Both the position numbers and the translations under genes were made by a program. Below, piece by piece: positions 1 through 14,169 of a stretch of 64,000 bases of DNA (the stretch's first letter is position 1; every line of letters begins with the position of its first letter). The stretch is from positions 4,400,001 to 4,464,000 of the forward strand of contig OZ038471.1 of NCBI GenBank assembly GCA_964036295.1, in the 5' to 3' direction. The notes below the pieces were generated by a model. That model had not been told where the DNA came from and made no database searches. It saw only the letters and a list, made by a program, of their open reading frames with translations. The stretch is from Plumapathes pennacea. Its lineage: Eukaryota; Cnidaria; Anthozoa; Antipatharia; Myriopathidae.

Positions 1-854
1 TGAAAGATTGAGAGAGAAACAGAAACAAAGACAGATGGAGATACAGACAGAAAAGGAGAGGAATAACTTGCCCTAGTTAACACATCGCGCCACTATTATA
101 TCGAACTCAGCGCAATCAATATGTATAAGTAATGGAAGAATTAGGTACAATTACCGACGTGCGGCTCGGAAACGCTGAATGCGTCGACGGTCATATCGCG
201 ATCAAAACGCGATCTTGCTTTGAACGCGGATCCAATCGGAGAACTAGATGTGTTGTGAATCGAACCGTCCATCACAAGAGGAAAAATAAACCGCCCCGAC
301 AAGCTGTTAGTTCATTCAGCGCAAAACAACTGACGCACTGAATACTGTGCCAACATCGCGCTTTTGAGTTCGGTGCAGGTGACAACACAACGTATAAGCT
401 AAGGCCTTAGAGAACAGCACAGAAACAATAGATCGCATAACTGTCAGGAATCCTCACAAGCCCTGCCATGGGCCCGCCCATAAGCTAAGAACGCCAAGTT
501 AAGACTTTCGCGCAATACTAGCTCAGTTCGCGAGTGGCATCTCATATTGGTATAAGTAATTGAACCATGCCACTTTACCACCTGGCAGTTCGAGTGAAGA
601 GGCTCCTAGGCTGCACGAACACCCTGCTAAACAAAGAGCGGCGTGTTATGTTTTTGAACTTTAATTTATAGACTCTGCCATCTGAGAGGTTGGTCAGATT
701 TCTGTTTTCAGTTGTAAGAATTTTTTCAAATTTTAAATGAACAAATTATTTCTCTTCAAGCTCCGAATTCAAAAGTTGTAGCTACATTTACACATCGGGT
801 TATTTACCCAAGTTAAGTAAACATAACGAGACTGCATGGGAGGTGCATGAATTA

Positions 855-987
855 GGGTTGTTTCACACGATGATAAAGCGAGGGCAAGAGACGAAACGAA
901 ACGAAACGTAACGAAGCGAAACGTTTCCATTCTCTTGCGCTTGTGTTTGCGCTTCCTTCACAAATTTTACCGTGTGAACCGGTCACC
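855..987. repeat. short inverted-repeat (MITE-like) element
   Basis: Imperfect terminal inverted repeats: GTTTCACACGATGATAAAG at the left matches the reverse complement of the right end, which reads TTTTACCGTGTGAACC. The centre is a purine-rich run of ACGAA units followed by the TCTTGCGCTTGTG motif. No coding capacity. Confidence 0.45.
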
Positions 988-3075
988 TCCGCTTGCTTTA
1001 CTCTGTAAACCATCTTCCAGAGCTTGCAAAGTTAGTTCTTGTTCCGACTTATACATACAAGCAGCTAAAACATTTTAAACCTCTGTGTTGTTATTTGAAA
1101 AATACCCCCAACCGAGCACATTTTCGATCGGTCTACAATCATTACTAAGGCATGTGAGGTACCTGCACATAGATAACAAATATAAAACAAACGCCGTCGT
1201 AAAATAGTTTCCCGCACAGAACGACACACTACTGGTCTCGAAGATTGAACGAAGTTGCGTTCAGAGATGTTTAATTATACGACGTACGGGATCCAACTTA
1301 TTGCGGAACTGTGGTTTACTATTAAATGTGTGCGAATTCGGGCAGTGTTCCAAATCGTCAGAAGTCTAGATTCGAAGACGAACGGAGGTCATGGTTCCTA
1401 GGGTTTTGTTTACAACTCAAACGATATATTTAGAAATTTGGTTTTTGTGGTGAGCCACAGGGTACGTATTTTATCGGTTGGGTGCCAAATCCCCCGCAAT
1501 GTTCACAGAACCGATGAACCATTACGCAATCCATAAAATTGGAAGATTATTGAAAAGAATATTGGCGAGTTAGTTATAACGGATACGATTTTACGGCGTC
1601 CTATATATATTCTACAAAGCGGAGTTATCATAAATTCCAATACGTTTTCTGCTCCTTGGAAGCTTGTGCTATCTTATCGCCTCTAGCCTAGCTCTATTTT
1701 AGTCTTGAATTGACTCGTATATGTTCGGTGAGTCCCTAGCTACAGACCATTAAAAGCTTCCTTCAAACTGTTTGGCTTTCCCACACTGTTGAATTAAATA
1801 TCGTTATAAAATTCAAGCGAATATCGGAATCCCAAAAATGAAACACATCAAAAGCAACTGTATTTATAATGTACTATGTGCCGCTTTTAAGGCTGATGTG
1901 GATGAGCTCATTGCAGTAAGAGTGGCTCAAGCTGACATTTCGAGCGTTAATGGCCCTTTGTTGGAGTGAGCCCTTTATCATCAACACAAGTACTTACTTG
2001 CTCCGGCGAAGGGCTAGCGCTTGAAACGTCAGTTTCTAAGTCTTTACGGCGCCGTCAAGGTTTCACACATGAACCCTTGGTCGATTCATTATATGCTTCA
2101 CTGTTGAAGTGACAAAAATCGTATCGCGAAATATAGAGTCACCCAAATTTCTCCAAGGCCCTTGGCCCCGTGCATGAAGAAAACAATTCACAATTGCCAT
2201 AATAACTGTTGTTGCTAAATTTGACCTGATAATGTATTACAAGGTTGCGATGCATAGAAGTCAAGACATGCATTCAAAGGAAGTCCTTAGGCAGCTTTAT
2301 AGGTAGGGAAAGACGAGTTTAATAGTCCGCTTATCTGAATAATTTGGCTTTCTGTATATAGGTTTCTCATCAACAATAAGCAAACGGTAGAAAATTTATC
2401 AATTTATCAACAATGTGCTAATTTTAGCAAGGTGGCAAATTGGGAATCATATAAACTAAACTGGCATCAGTTCCCGTCTTGTTTTAGTTTGGTAGCCACA
2501 CAGTTTGAAGACTGTTGAGGTGCTACGTTGACTCTTGTAATATTGATAAGAATATCCAAACAAGAATTGAGAGTGGTTGTAGAAACCAGGCAACGAACAT
2601 TGATTAAAGAAAAGCCGTTTCCTCATGGAGGACAAATTTGTACAAATGACAAATTATTTTTATGGTTCGCAAGATTGCAACCCGTAACATGTCAGTGTCG
2701 TGAAGGGAAAATTCTGGTCTATATTCCGAACGGAAACATTTTCGAATGTCTCTTCGATCCCTTGAAATCTAACAAGGAAGAATTTTTACCATACTGTAAA
2801 GCAAGATTCTTACCGTCCATGTTGGTCGACCTTCGAGACAGCTTTACTTAACAGTTATGTCTAAACCAAATGTAATAGTACCATACACACATGACCGGTT
2901 TACCACCGCAAAGCCGAAATAAATTATCATAATATTACTGCTTGTTTTCGTTCTTGACTTCATGACAGAAATCGCTTGTTGCCACAGCAACCCAGCTTTC
3001 AGACCACAGAGGCCGTTTTTAGAAGAACCTGTCAGGAGCTCTTGTGCTTTAAAGTGTTGAGAGCAGAGGGAGACT

Positions 3076-3301
3076 TAGGGTGCGTTCGATTGACCGTATT
3101 CCGGAATAGGAATAGCTAAAATGGTCCAAAGTTTTGCTTGTTGTGGGGGTAATGTTTTCGGGATTGTTTTCAAAACCTTTACGCTGACATTTCGAACAGT
3201 TCCCGATACATCTTGACATAATTCAGCTCCAAAGCAAAATATTTTATCAATTAGTATCGCTAATCCTATTCCGGAATAGACCCAATCGAACGCGCCCTTA
3301 G
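3076..3301. repeat. MITE-like element with about 40-bp inverted ends
   Basis: The left end contains GTGCGTTCGATTG followed by TATTCCGGAATAGGAATAGC. The right end is its near reverse complement (CTATTCCGGAATAGACCCAA, then TCGAACGCGCCC). The element is about 225 bp with no coding potential. A single related arm is present near 8180-8225. Confidence 0.6.
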
Positions 3302-4160
3302 TTTTAACTTTTAAAAAACTTCCCATCCCCGAGGGTGTCCTTCTGGAAATTCTCAATAGTTACGTATGAGTTTCTTGAGATGTAAATGTTGCCAACAGGG
3401 GATAGATCTTTACTTAATTTCATTTCATTTTCTTTTTGCTTAAAAACCCGCCGTGCCTTGGCAAGTGCTCTGTTTTAACGAAAATTTTGAAAATACAAAT
3501 AGACGGTAATGTGACATGTCGAATTTCACCGTTTCGAAATAGCAGGTGGATTGAATAAAAAAGGGAGAGTGAATGGCATTGACATTCATCAAAGGATGTT
3601 TTGCTTACAATTTTACGTCGTTTGTTTTGTCAAAGATCCATTTTCTTAAGCCCGTGTAATTCTTTTCTATGTACTAAGTATACATCCATTCAGTTTCAAT
3701 CCGCTTGCCTACAAAATTCAATGTCAACTACAATTCAGACCCCTTAGCTTGACACACAACAGTTACATTTATCGACGCAGCGAGACATTTAGGCCACGAG
3801 ACCAGAGACTGTACCTCTCTAAAAGAAAAGGAAAAAGAAAACTCCCGGAAATGGACGAGAGGAGACGAAAGGAAGCATCGCAAAAATAACAGAGGAAATG
3901 GAAATGCTAGCGCAAACAGTGTAGATAACAAAGGCTATTGAATTTCCTTGCATTTTAAAATGGTATTTTAAAAAATGGAAAATTCAGCTGTCGCTAAAAA
4001 TTCATGGCAAATCTTACTAGCACTTACGCCAAAAGACAGGATTTTTTTGGGATATTACCCTATTCCATAATAACGTTAAATTGTTGTTTTTCTGGGGCCT
4101 ATATACTATGTATTTCGTCTCTGTGTTAAACATAAAGTTGCGGTTAAATCGAGCGCTAAG

Positions 4161-4409
4161 ATGGCGTCAAGCCTCGATAAATCCATAGCAAATTTGGGAT
4201 ACGTATCGGCTGAGGCGTATTTTATGTGTGGTTCGGCCGTACCAGCAGTACGAGCGAGTGAACCTAAGCAGAAAATCACGCCCTTACTTAACACGATTCG
4301 AAGTGCGAAAGTATTGTCTCTAGAGCGAGACTGCGGGCTTGAAGATAACAAGAACCGATACATATATGTCGTAAGCCGAACGAGCTATAGACACAGCTTA
4401 CCTCCGTAA
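4161..4409 (+). CDS. weak 82-codon open frame, unrecognised
   Basis: An ATG in good context (CTAAGATGGCG) opens a frame beginning MASSLDKSIANLGYV and ending HSLPP. I recognise no family. A GTAAGC donor-like site falls inside the frame near 4370, so it could instead be a first exon. No downstream partner exon was found, no signal peptide or domain is visible, and chance is a real possibility. Confidence 0.18.
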   Translation: MASSLDKSIANLGYVSAEAYFMCGSAVPAVRASEPKQKITPLLNTIRSAKVLSLERDCGLEDNKNRYIYVVSRTSYRHSLPP

Positions 4410-4948
4410 ATAGAAGGAACCGAGAACATAGCCCTTGAATCACAAACTTTTGCTCACGTCGCAACATTTTCTGTTGACTGCTTGGTGTCCGGTTTTTTTC
4501 CCCAAACAATGCTCGGCGCTGCGAGATGAGTTCTCATTAACTCTCCCTAATAGATTTTAATTATATTTCAGAATTTTAAACAGTTCACTTTTCTTGAATA
4601 TTGTTCTCTGCTGAATGAAGCAATTCGACGGCACGTCTAATAGGAATGTTAATAATATCGTTAAACACAAAAGCACAGCAGTGCAACATTTTTGTCCAAT
4701 TAAAATCGGCGGTCATCGTTACAAAAAGAAAAGAAGAGATAAATAAAAATGGCCTAAATCAGCTAGCTGGAGTAGCACGTTGTACATTTATCTTAGGCAT
4801 CATAAAAAAAGTCTTTCTCGTTTCGTTTGAGCCGTTTTCATGAAGTAGAGTAACATGTAAAATACTTGGAATGCCTTCTTATGTTGTCTGACTTGGCAAG
4901 AACAAAAAGCCAATTTCCTGATTTTCTAATTGAAAGTAATAACTTAAG

Positions 4949-4950
<2 letters not shown>

Positions 4951-4986
<36 letters not shown>

Positions 4987-5071
4987 GAGAGAGCAGAGTA
5001 TACTAAGTAACACAGACAGTCACAGACAGTGGGCAATTGTGTTGTGTGTGAAGGGGGGGGGGGGGGGGGGT
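4951..5071. repeat. GT and G microsatellites
   Basis: A (GT)n run of about 15 units at 4951-4982 is followed, after a short GA- and CAGACAGT-containing spacer, by a long poly-G tract near 5053-5070. Confidence 0.9.
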
Positions 5072-8000
5072 GAGAAGGAGTGTATTCCACGATGGTGCAC
5101 TGGGAATGAATTACTGTACATTAAAATGTCTATGGAATCGAGTTCCTAAAGAATATTTCACGCAAGAAACCAATCGAACGTACTTGTCACAACTTTAACA
5201 CATTTATGCTCTAGACATACATTCATCTTAGGAATGACTCCAATACCATGTTACCACGCTACACAGAAATCCTAAGAATTGCGAAACACTTTTGTGGCAA
5301 CAGTTCAGTACCGATAAAAGTTTCATCGCTCACCGAATATACTCCATTTATATAACACAACGTGACCGCTGTTACCTTTCCAATTCACCTTTTCCCCTCC
5401 TTTCGTTTTTGTTGTTTGTTGGTGCCACATCCACCTATTCTTTTACTAATCTTCCTGACGTCGTCGAAAAACAATGAAGGATTCCCGGGTAAGCTTGTAA
5501 TCGCTCGAGCTGATGCCAATTGTAAGGTTACGAGCTTTTGCGAGCTTAAAAACTCAAACCACGGAAAGATTGACTCGAACGAAATCGGCTCTCCGTGTAC
5601 GAGTTTCACTGTACAAATAAAGTCGACGGTTGCTTCATAGCTTCTGTGTATTTTTGGAGCCTGTAATCAGGCGTTCTGGCTCACAAACACTCGGATAATT
5701 TCCATTATTTTAGTATTGGAAATTGTTTTACCAGCATCTGAATGCACGAATAGAACTGTAACTAATTGCTCTCCCAAACAACGGAACTCCGCTTCTGTTC
5801 TGTGCTGGTATATTGCTTCCTCGGCCACTACGGCTCATTAGCATTGCATTGCTTCACCAGAACAAACCACAGACGCCCTAAAAATTACCCAAATGGCCTT
5901 CAAGCTGATTTCTTACAACTTACCAACCGAACGATGCGATCCTGTGATTCTGCCAGCAGGACAACTCGGTCCCAAAGTTTTGTCAAGATTGCAGAGAAGT
6001 AATTCCGCGCAGTCCTGACGTGTTTGTCTCTTCTATTATTTGTAACACAGTGTTTGTTGATTGACAGCCGAGTAATGGTTATCTTATTTTCTGTGACGTC
6101 ACAGAGACCATTTAGTTGTTGACTTTTGAAGGACAGGGCCTGACAAAACTGTAAAGCTTTTATTGCAAAGGAGGAGCGTTTGTTTGAAGGTGGAGTTTGT
6201 AGTCAACGAGATAAAAGCGTGGGGGAGGGCCGGCGAGATGCTAAAGCCTCTTGTTTGCGATTTGTACAAGCGACGAAATACGTGTATTATAAAAATCAGG
6301 CCTGGGTTTATAGTTAGCAGGGAAAAAAGCACTTCTTATCAAAGATTTAGCCGGAATTGATTGCTAGACGGGTAAAGCCATGACCGTACTAGCGTACAAA
6401 ATAGTTCGAAAAGTACTAAAAAATTTCAAGAACTTATCAAAGTCTCAACTATGGGGCGTTCTTTTTCGCGGGGTGTTTAATCTTGCATGGCTACGAGCCG
6501 GAATTGAATAAGATAAGCATCGTATTTTTAAAATTGTGTAGATGAGTCTTGTCGAAAAAGCCAAACGAAGTGAAGGTAAACAAACTCAAAGTATAATAGC
6601 AAAAGCAAGATTGGAGGCAACACAATGGGCGATGCAAATTGGTAGCTTTTGTTGTCCACGAGGCATTGAAGACAATCACAAAGCTCTTTGTACTTCCTGA
6701 AGGGATTGACACTCAACAATAAGAGCAATCATTAGTGTTATTAAGCAGCTCGGGGCAGCTACCACTACAAGTGATTGCTTCCTGAACTCACGAAGGGTCC
6801 GCCGGCTGGGAAGTTTCCTATACCTATACTAAAAGCCAAGCCAGTTTCAGTTCAATTTGTGTATGGATTTGGCGATGGATTATTTTGTACTTCAGTCAGT
6901 TATTTTCTCTGGCAAAGAAACCTGACGAGAGGCACGGCAGATTGAAAGCTGATTTGAAGTGGAATAAATTGAAAATTTGAGCAAATAAAAGCTGAAGTGT
7001 CCTTAAAATAAATCCGCCAGGGATAACCGAAAATATATTTTTTTGTGTGAGTGTTGACACGCGAGGAACTCAGAGATACAAAGTCATGAAAAGGCTTACC
7101 GATTTTCGGTTCGACCCAACAACACACCGTCCATTCGTTTTTACTCTCAGTGCTTTCAAGCAGCTCGTCAACCAAAGTCGGCATGATTTATGAAACTCAA
7201 AACCACGCTGTAGCTTTTAAAGTCAACAATACAATAGAGTTTACGACGTGTAACTCTCAAGCTATTGATGTCTTTTTCGGCACGACTTTGCGCGACACAT
7301 ATTTCTTTGTCGTTGTTTCTTGAGCAATAAATGTGGGTGTTCCTCTTATTAAAGACCGCTGCATCGCACTTTGCCGCTAGGATTTTGAAAATTGAATATA
7401 TCTTTCGGCAAGCTTTGGATGACACCTAATTTTTCTCTAATTTATTAATAATTTTTGCATACTCGGTTATTGTTTGTATCCGCCCAGCAATACTGTTCAT
7501 TTTGTTTTAATTGCCAAAAGTGTTCTTTCGGACTTCGTATAGTTCTCGTTTGAAGGAAATTAGATATAGACTTGTCTCCAGACTTCCTTTTTTTCACTAA
7601 TATTTCATTTTGACCATTCATTGTTTATGACAGACGTCGGCTGTAAGACAGATCTGCAAAATTATTAGAGTGTGGCAGCAAAAAAAAAAAAAAAAAAAAA
7701 AAAAAGTAATAGAGCAATTTGATGTTTTTTCCGAGTGAGACCCCGTGTTAGCTCCGTTGGCTATAATTTATATGACTGACAACACAAAAACTCGACAGAG
7801 GTTTTATGGTCTTGTGAACACAAGATAAATCAACTAGGAAACAGTGCCAGACTTTGTAGCAGCCTGTTAGCGGCATTATATGATATGGTCATGAAAACAG
7901 CTGTAGCTTTGTCACCAAGGTTACAATTTATTCTCGCTGTCTTTGATCTGATATCGCCATCTTTAGATGAAGTGTTTGTTGTGATTTTAGCCCTATTTTT

Positions 8001-9030
8001 TTCCAAGAAATAATGATTGAAGAGGATGGAGGTTATTCTGCTTATGTTAGCACTATTTATTTTAGTGTGTTAGTTATGTTAGTAGTTTATGTTAGTAGTT
8101 ATGTTCGTAGTAATTTCACAGTTTGCACTGTAAATGTGAATACCAGTCCGTCTAATTGAAACAACATGCGATCTGATTGAGGGCGCGTTCGGTTGGGTCT
8201 ATTCCCGAATAGGAATAGGGCTGCTGATCGGTAAAATTATTTGGTTTGGAGCTGATCAGGGTTAGGATAAATCGGGAGCTGTTCAAAGTGCAAGCATGGA
8301 GGTTTTTAGAACAATTTCGAACAAAATCTCCCCCAGAACGAGCAAAACTTTTCATTTTAAGAAAAAACCCAGCAACACTGCAGGATAGAACATATAAGGA
8401 CGGGTTATTTCTCAGAAAGAGTCTTTCCAGAAATGAAAACAGAAAAACTGTTTCCAAAATGGAAGCGACGACTGCGAACCGTTTGCATAAGAAACCACAT
8501 CTTGTCTCTGGGGAAAGAGTGACTCTGGTGGCAGGGACACCTTCTCAAGCAAACGGCTTGCTTCGATTTGTAAAGAACTGTGTGAATAGATGGTGCGCCC
8601 AGGGTGACTCGGAAACGAGGGTACCTTGGGTCCCCGGGACACATTTTCTCCAGAGACGGCTAAGCTTGGATTTAAAGCAGTAATGTCAATATTGTTTTTG
8701 TGTTTGGAGCTCGGAGTTGGATTGCTATAAGACGGAATATACAATAAAACATTTGGAAATACAGTGAAGCTCTCTTTCTCTCTGTCCGTCTCTCTTGCAC
8801 ACATATTAAAATACTATAGAATGTGCGTTTACGCTTTGTTCTTTGTCTTCCCAGTGACAGTCCTATTCACTCTACCGACAGTTCACAGAATGAAGAATTG
8901 AGAAATCTACTGGTCGATCACAAGCAACACCGTTTCAAAGGGAACGTTATCTCTTGAGGTAAAGCACCCGTACATATGAAGTTTGTCCCCCTAGAAACCT
9001 AATAGCCCACTGTACAATATTAGGGACAGG

Positions 9031-9243
9031 TTTTAATCCTTTCACTCCCAAGCTCAAAATACAGATTCTCTCAAACTTTTTTAAAGGAAGATAATGCATG
9101 AGTAATGTAGGGAGAACTGATAGTTTAGTCAGCTTTCGTCTTAGCAAGGTACTCAAAAGCCAAGTTCTCTTACTGTATATATTTCTGGTGAGAAACTGAA
9201 GGAATAAATTGAAGTTAATCACTCTTGGGAGAGAAAGGTTTAA
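9031..9243 (-). repeat. copy of the common ~190-bp interspersed repeat (family A)
   Basis: Starts with CCTTTCACTCCCAAGCTCAA and ends with AATCACTCTTGGGAGAGAAA. The core contains TTTCTGGTGAGAAACTGAAG. The same sequence recurs at least ten times in this window, mostly in SRRT introns. The ends carry CTCCCAAG/CTTGGGAG inverted motifs and there is no ORF, so it is a short non-autonomous element. Confidence 0.75.
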
Positions 9244-10246
9244 GCTGAACTTTGTAAGTCCTGTTTGTATGCCTTGTTTGTGAAAATCTATGTTAGTTGT
9301 ACAATGTTTGACATGCGTGGGACAGAAACGAGCATCCCTGTCGTTTGGGATATTTTTTTAATAAAACGCTCTTTCTTCTCTCAGCAAACATGCTCACTGT
9401 AATTGCGCAAATCGGAAACATAGTTATGCGGTCAAAGGCGCCAAAGGTTTGTTGTTTGACAAAATAAACATTCTAAAAGAAAACAAACTGTTGTATGGAG
9501 GACACCTGTTGCTAAGAGCAAAAGGTCGATATATGTAGATGTCAAAATCAAAATTACGGTCGCGTGGTATGAATTTTTGTGTAGTTTAGGTAAAATTGAG
9601 GACTAAATTTCTAAATATTTATAAATTGTGGAAACTAAATCCGAGATGATGCTCATGTTTTTTTCAGACTCTAGTTACTTTTTGAAGCGCTCCAACTATT
9701 GATATCACGGTTCGTACATTGTATATGCAGTCTTTTTTGTTTTAAAGCTGTCAAGAGAGCGATTCCATTTGGCAATATAATTTATTAGAAATTGAATTTG
9801 TACACTTTTTAGGTCGTGTGAGTTTTTTTTAAATCTCTATCCATCGGAAATGCACAACGTTGTGGAAATGCTTTAACAAGCTATGACGAGATTTAGATTT
9901 TTCTCGAATATTTTTGAGAGATAAAGGAAAGGGGATTTGTCTTTTGCGCTCTGGGTGCCATAAGATTACTAATAAAACGACATATTTGAGGTCACACGAA
10001 TAGAGTGAACACCGAATAGTCTTGCTGTTTCCAAAGTCACAAAGCACAGAAACTAAAGAACGGACATAAAAAGAATGAAAGAAACAAGAATTCTTGGGAA
10101 AACGATTGTCAGACCGTGCGCCATTTGCGGTTTCCAGTTTGAAGGTTTGAAGTGTTTCCTGTGTTGCTTATCGAATCTGATCATGATACGCTTCCGGTGT
10201 GTGTGGCCCTGACTTTCAACAGTATTTACGCGAATTTCTCCTCACC

Positions 10247-10351
10247 ATGCAGTCCAATCATGGCCTATATATGCCCGCACATTTGTACAACGCCTCTTCA
10301 AGTGCGCCGAGCTCTCGAGTGAACGAGGCAATTCAGCCGCATCACTTCATT
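10247..10351 (+). CDS. possible first coding exon of an unidentified gene
   Basis: ATG in a good Kozak-like context (CTCACCATGC) begins a 35-codon stretch starting MQSNHGLYMPAHLYN and ending QPHHFI, directly followed by a strong donor (ATT|GTGAGT). The composition (Ser, Pro, His, Asn and Tyr rich) resembles the N-terminus of a transcription factor, but I recognise no family. The next exon was not located: no homeobox or similar motif was seen downstream on this strand. Treat it as a candidate only. Confidence 0.28.
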
Positions 10352-13300
10352 GTGAGTCTTCAACACGAAAGCCATGTCGTAGTCTGGCGTCAACAACTGT
10401 TTGGTCAACGACCAGAACAAACAAGGGCTAATCCTTTTACGCTGACTGATTTTGCTTTCGTTTCGGAATGAAGTCTTTCTCTGAAGCGCGTCTTTAAAGA
10501 GAACGAACTCAAACACTTCAATGCGAGTTCAAGATTAATCGGAGTCGAAATAGCGTGTGTTTTCTCCCTTTTGGATCCAATATATACCACCAGAAGTCGA
10601 GTAAAAATAATACTCTCAAGTTGTATAGAGCGACTCTTCTCATTTACAACCTAAACCACATTAGAAGCCGAGAGTTGTTTTTCTTGTAAATGTGATCTTT
10701 ATCTTAAAAGGAGAAAAAGCCGATGTAAGTGGAATGCGGGGGCGATTAAAACGCAACTATAGTAAAGGCATGTATGTCATTTCACCCAGTATTTTTGTGC
10801 TTGATCAACATAATTGTCAAGTGCAGCCGAGTGGTTCACTTTCATCTACGGCCACCTCTTCACAACGACTACTTCTTAACGATATTTTTATATAGCAACC
10901 ATTGGACAGTCTGCTTGTCATCCCCAGATGAGGGTGTAGTCCTCGAAGACCGGTTGATACTTTCACTGTCAAGTATGCGAATTTGACACGACCTAGAAAT
11001 CGTCCAACTCCTGAACTATCAAATATATAACCTCAAAATCATCAAATGAAAGCTCTCCGTGAGTGCAATCGACTACTGCAGCAATCATGTTGATTTTAAG
11101 CGTAGTTCAGTTTTTCTTACATATAAGTTAATTTAGACAAATAAGCTTCAGTTACCTTTAGATTCTCTTGTATTGAAGGCCCTCTTGGGCAGTACTGAGG
11201 GACAAAAGAAGGCCATTTACTACCAGGACGTCCGATCGGAGAGAACTTCCCTCCAATCTGACACGTTGCGTCGAAGCGTCAGGCAAAACCCACTACCCTC
11301 ACAAACAAGCGTCCGCGTACATCCTGGAACAAACGGAAATCGTATTTTACGGCTTTGTCGTTGCAACAGATTAAGCGATTTTAACGTTTTAAACGGCTGC
11401 GTTTTAATGAGCCGCTAATTTGATTCACTTGGTGACTACACCAGACATCAAGTTATTTAGCTATTAAGAAAAGATGCGGCTCGGTTGTCAAAACACGCCA
11501 AGTGTAGCAAACACCCCAATCAAATAAATCCCCAGCCGTAATTGCAGCAGTCGAGAAACGCGGGAATATTGCGAGGGACACATCGAGGTCTGTCCTCACC
11601 TTCGATTACTCTGCGCGCGGAGTTGCTTTGTCCGTTTAGAAACATAAAGCTCATAGCTTGTGTGGAGTGGGACTACTATAACAGCTCCATTACTTGATTG
11701 CCGATCAAACTGAGTACCAAATTTGCATCAAAATGACACCTTTGTTTAGCAGCCACGGCGGCTGTAACCTAGCACAATCGGCTAGGTAAACATCTCTTAA
11801 ATCACCGAAAAGTCACACAAAGTGAAGACGATCCAATGTTTTTCCGTTCCGTGACAGGTGAGACCGACGTGACCAGTCACAGGAGAGTCAGCAGCCCGAT
11901 GATTGGTCATTTGGCGGGTGTCGAATTAATAAGTAAGCACTAACTTTGTTTAGTCATATGCATTCATCTTCTCTGTGTCAGTTTAGAAACTTAATCGCTT
12001 CTAATAAAAATGACGAAAGACAAAACTAAGAAGGAAGGCAAAACGTTAGCCACATAGGAAGTCCTGACTGAAACTAACAATTTTTTGCTGCTATCATTCA
12101 ATGTAATAAGCCACTTCCACGACCATACGCAGTATAGCAACTAGCACTTTTTCCTATCCACATAAACGCATCGCCAGAAATTCCGGACATTTTGCGTCCA
12201 CGATTGCTTCCGGTCTTTCCCAGCGGCGTGCGGTATGAGCATGCGCCATTCACACATTCAACATTGTTACGTACTTTGCCTCAGTGGGGTGGGGGAGGGA
12301 TGGGTTTCTCCGGTTCAAAAAGAGACTGCTACGTTTAGGAGACGTGCCGCTGAACGACCTAGTTGAAATTAGCTTTCGTTTGGCGCAATTTTCATGCGAT
12401 TTGGAGCTTCCCAGCCCAAAATATCAACATCCGAAGTCAGCGTATTTCACGGGAGGTATTCGCCATGGCTGGCTGTGAACTGCAAATTCAAACACAAAAA
12501 GTACACATCGAATTTGCTCCAGGGGACTGACTGAGGCTTCACAGGAGATGTTCAATCCTTCGACAATCAGGTACGGGGTAGACATTTTGCGTTGTACCCA
12601 AGGTTCTTGTATTAAATGCAGCTTAAAAAGTGACAGTAGCCGGTTTTGAGCGTATTCTGCTATCAATCCCTTCTTACGTCGGCCGAAATTTTAAATTCGA
12701 AAAAGTACACATCGAATTTTACCGGAGATAAATATTTTTTGTACTGTTGTGTTTAGGAAGCTTTCCTCTTCCGAATGCTGCCCAGACATTTTTACGAACG
12801 TGCTTCAGTTAAGCGAAAAGCGCAATTTATTATCAGATCCCATACATTTCTTTGTTATTTCTTGAGCGGCTGTCAGCGTGAAACCTGATGCCTCTTCCGA
12901 GATGGCGCAACCGGATGTCTGAAATTTCTGGCGATGAGTGTCCGTCAAGTAAACCTCTCTGCTGAGCTTGGTTTTGTGTCTATTAGAACCATAGAATAGG
13001 CTCTACACTCTGCCCGCCACGTTTATCGTCAGAAAATCTGCCCTTCGCGAACTGCGCATGATTGTAAAAGTTGCTTATAGAGCCGTTTTTGGATGACTCA
13101 GAAATAAGACCAGTGTTGCTCATGCGCAGCAAGTCAGCGGTGCCAGAGATCCGAGAACGTAATACTTCCACCACAGACGACCCATGCTCTTCTGCGTCAT
13201 CAATGACTTGCGCACTGATCAGCGTGCTAACATAACATTTAACATACGGACACATGGAGACTTAGGATCTGATCAGAGAACTGATAGAATACAACAGTAC

Positions 13301-14169
13301 AGGCAGCTGATCTTACTGTAAATTCTCTTTATATCACCTATGCTCTCCGTTTTCCTACTGAGGGAGAATTTGCGTTTCGATGGCCGTTTTATAACTAGCG
13401 TTCGTTTCAAGAGGCAGATAAAAAAAGCGTGCGTCCACTTCAAACCCGCATCTGCTGTGAGCGATTTAGTGGCGTGTAACACTGCAAGATTAACTCACTC
13501 TTTCGACGCCTTATTTTAAGTCTGACGTGTTTTTCTTTCTTCGTCAGGCTCTGCCATGTATGTATGAAAGAAACCCGACAACGTTTCCAGTGAGAAGCAA
13601 GCGGGCACTTCATACAGCCGTATCATCTTAAGTGGCTCTTCGGCCCTGGCCAAACGGTCTTTGCAAAACCAGAAACGATGTCGGTACAAACTTGTCATTG
13701 GTGGTCAAAACCTCGCGTCGACTTCGTTTGACCAGGCCTTTACTTAAAAGAAAACTGCCGGACCCCTATCAGCTTGTGCACTATATTTTTGCGGTGAACT
13801 CGCTCTGACCTAAGACGTTGTCGCAGCTTGTCTTTGTTGTAATATCTTTTTATACTCCATGCTTGTGGAATTAAGTCAAGTTGACAACTCGTTCATGTCA
13901 GCCTTACCTTTGCTTGCAGAGCTGCCCTTTACTGTCCGTAAACGAATAGTTACTCGCAGTCGAATGAACTGTTCATGTAAGAAGCAGTTTTCTTTTCAGT
14001 TATTTAATATCCGATGAAGCGTTCAGTTGAAAGTTCCTGTTATGGCAACAGTGTTAAATATTTCAAAGATGCCTTTTTATAGCTGTCACCATTCATCACG
14101 TTGAGTGCGCTCTCGTCGAATTAGCTGGTAATGAGTTTTTAGCAGTGTTTTTTATTCTTGATAGATCCT

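Larger units (their letters stand above)
1..10246. other. gene-poor intergenic region
   Basis: I see no convincing gene in this stretch. Open frames are short, lack recognisable motifs and are not flanked by consistent splice sites. It holds MITE-like inverted-repeat elements (listed separately), a GT/G microsatellite, a poly-A run at 7681-7705, and partial copies of repeat families found elsewhere in the window. Examples are a CGTTCGGTTGGGTCTATTCC arm at about 8186-8205 and a GAAACGTCAG-type block at about 1930-2110. Confidence 0.7.

Noticed and set aside
2528-2851. 107-codon open frame
   Set aside because: No ATG at the start, no recognisable motif and no splice partners; its length is within chance for this much sequence.
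8246-8683. 145-codon plus-strand frame with overlapping minus-strand frames
   Set aside because: It overlaps a repeat arm at its left and low-information repeat-like sequence; no domain, and several frames are open at once, as in non-coding repeats.
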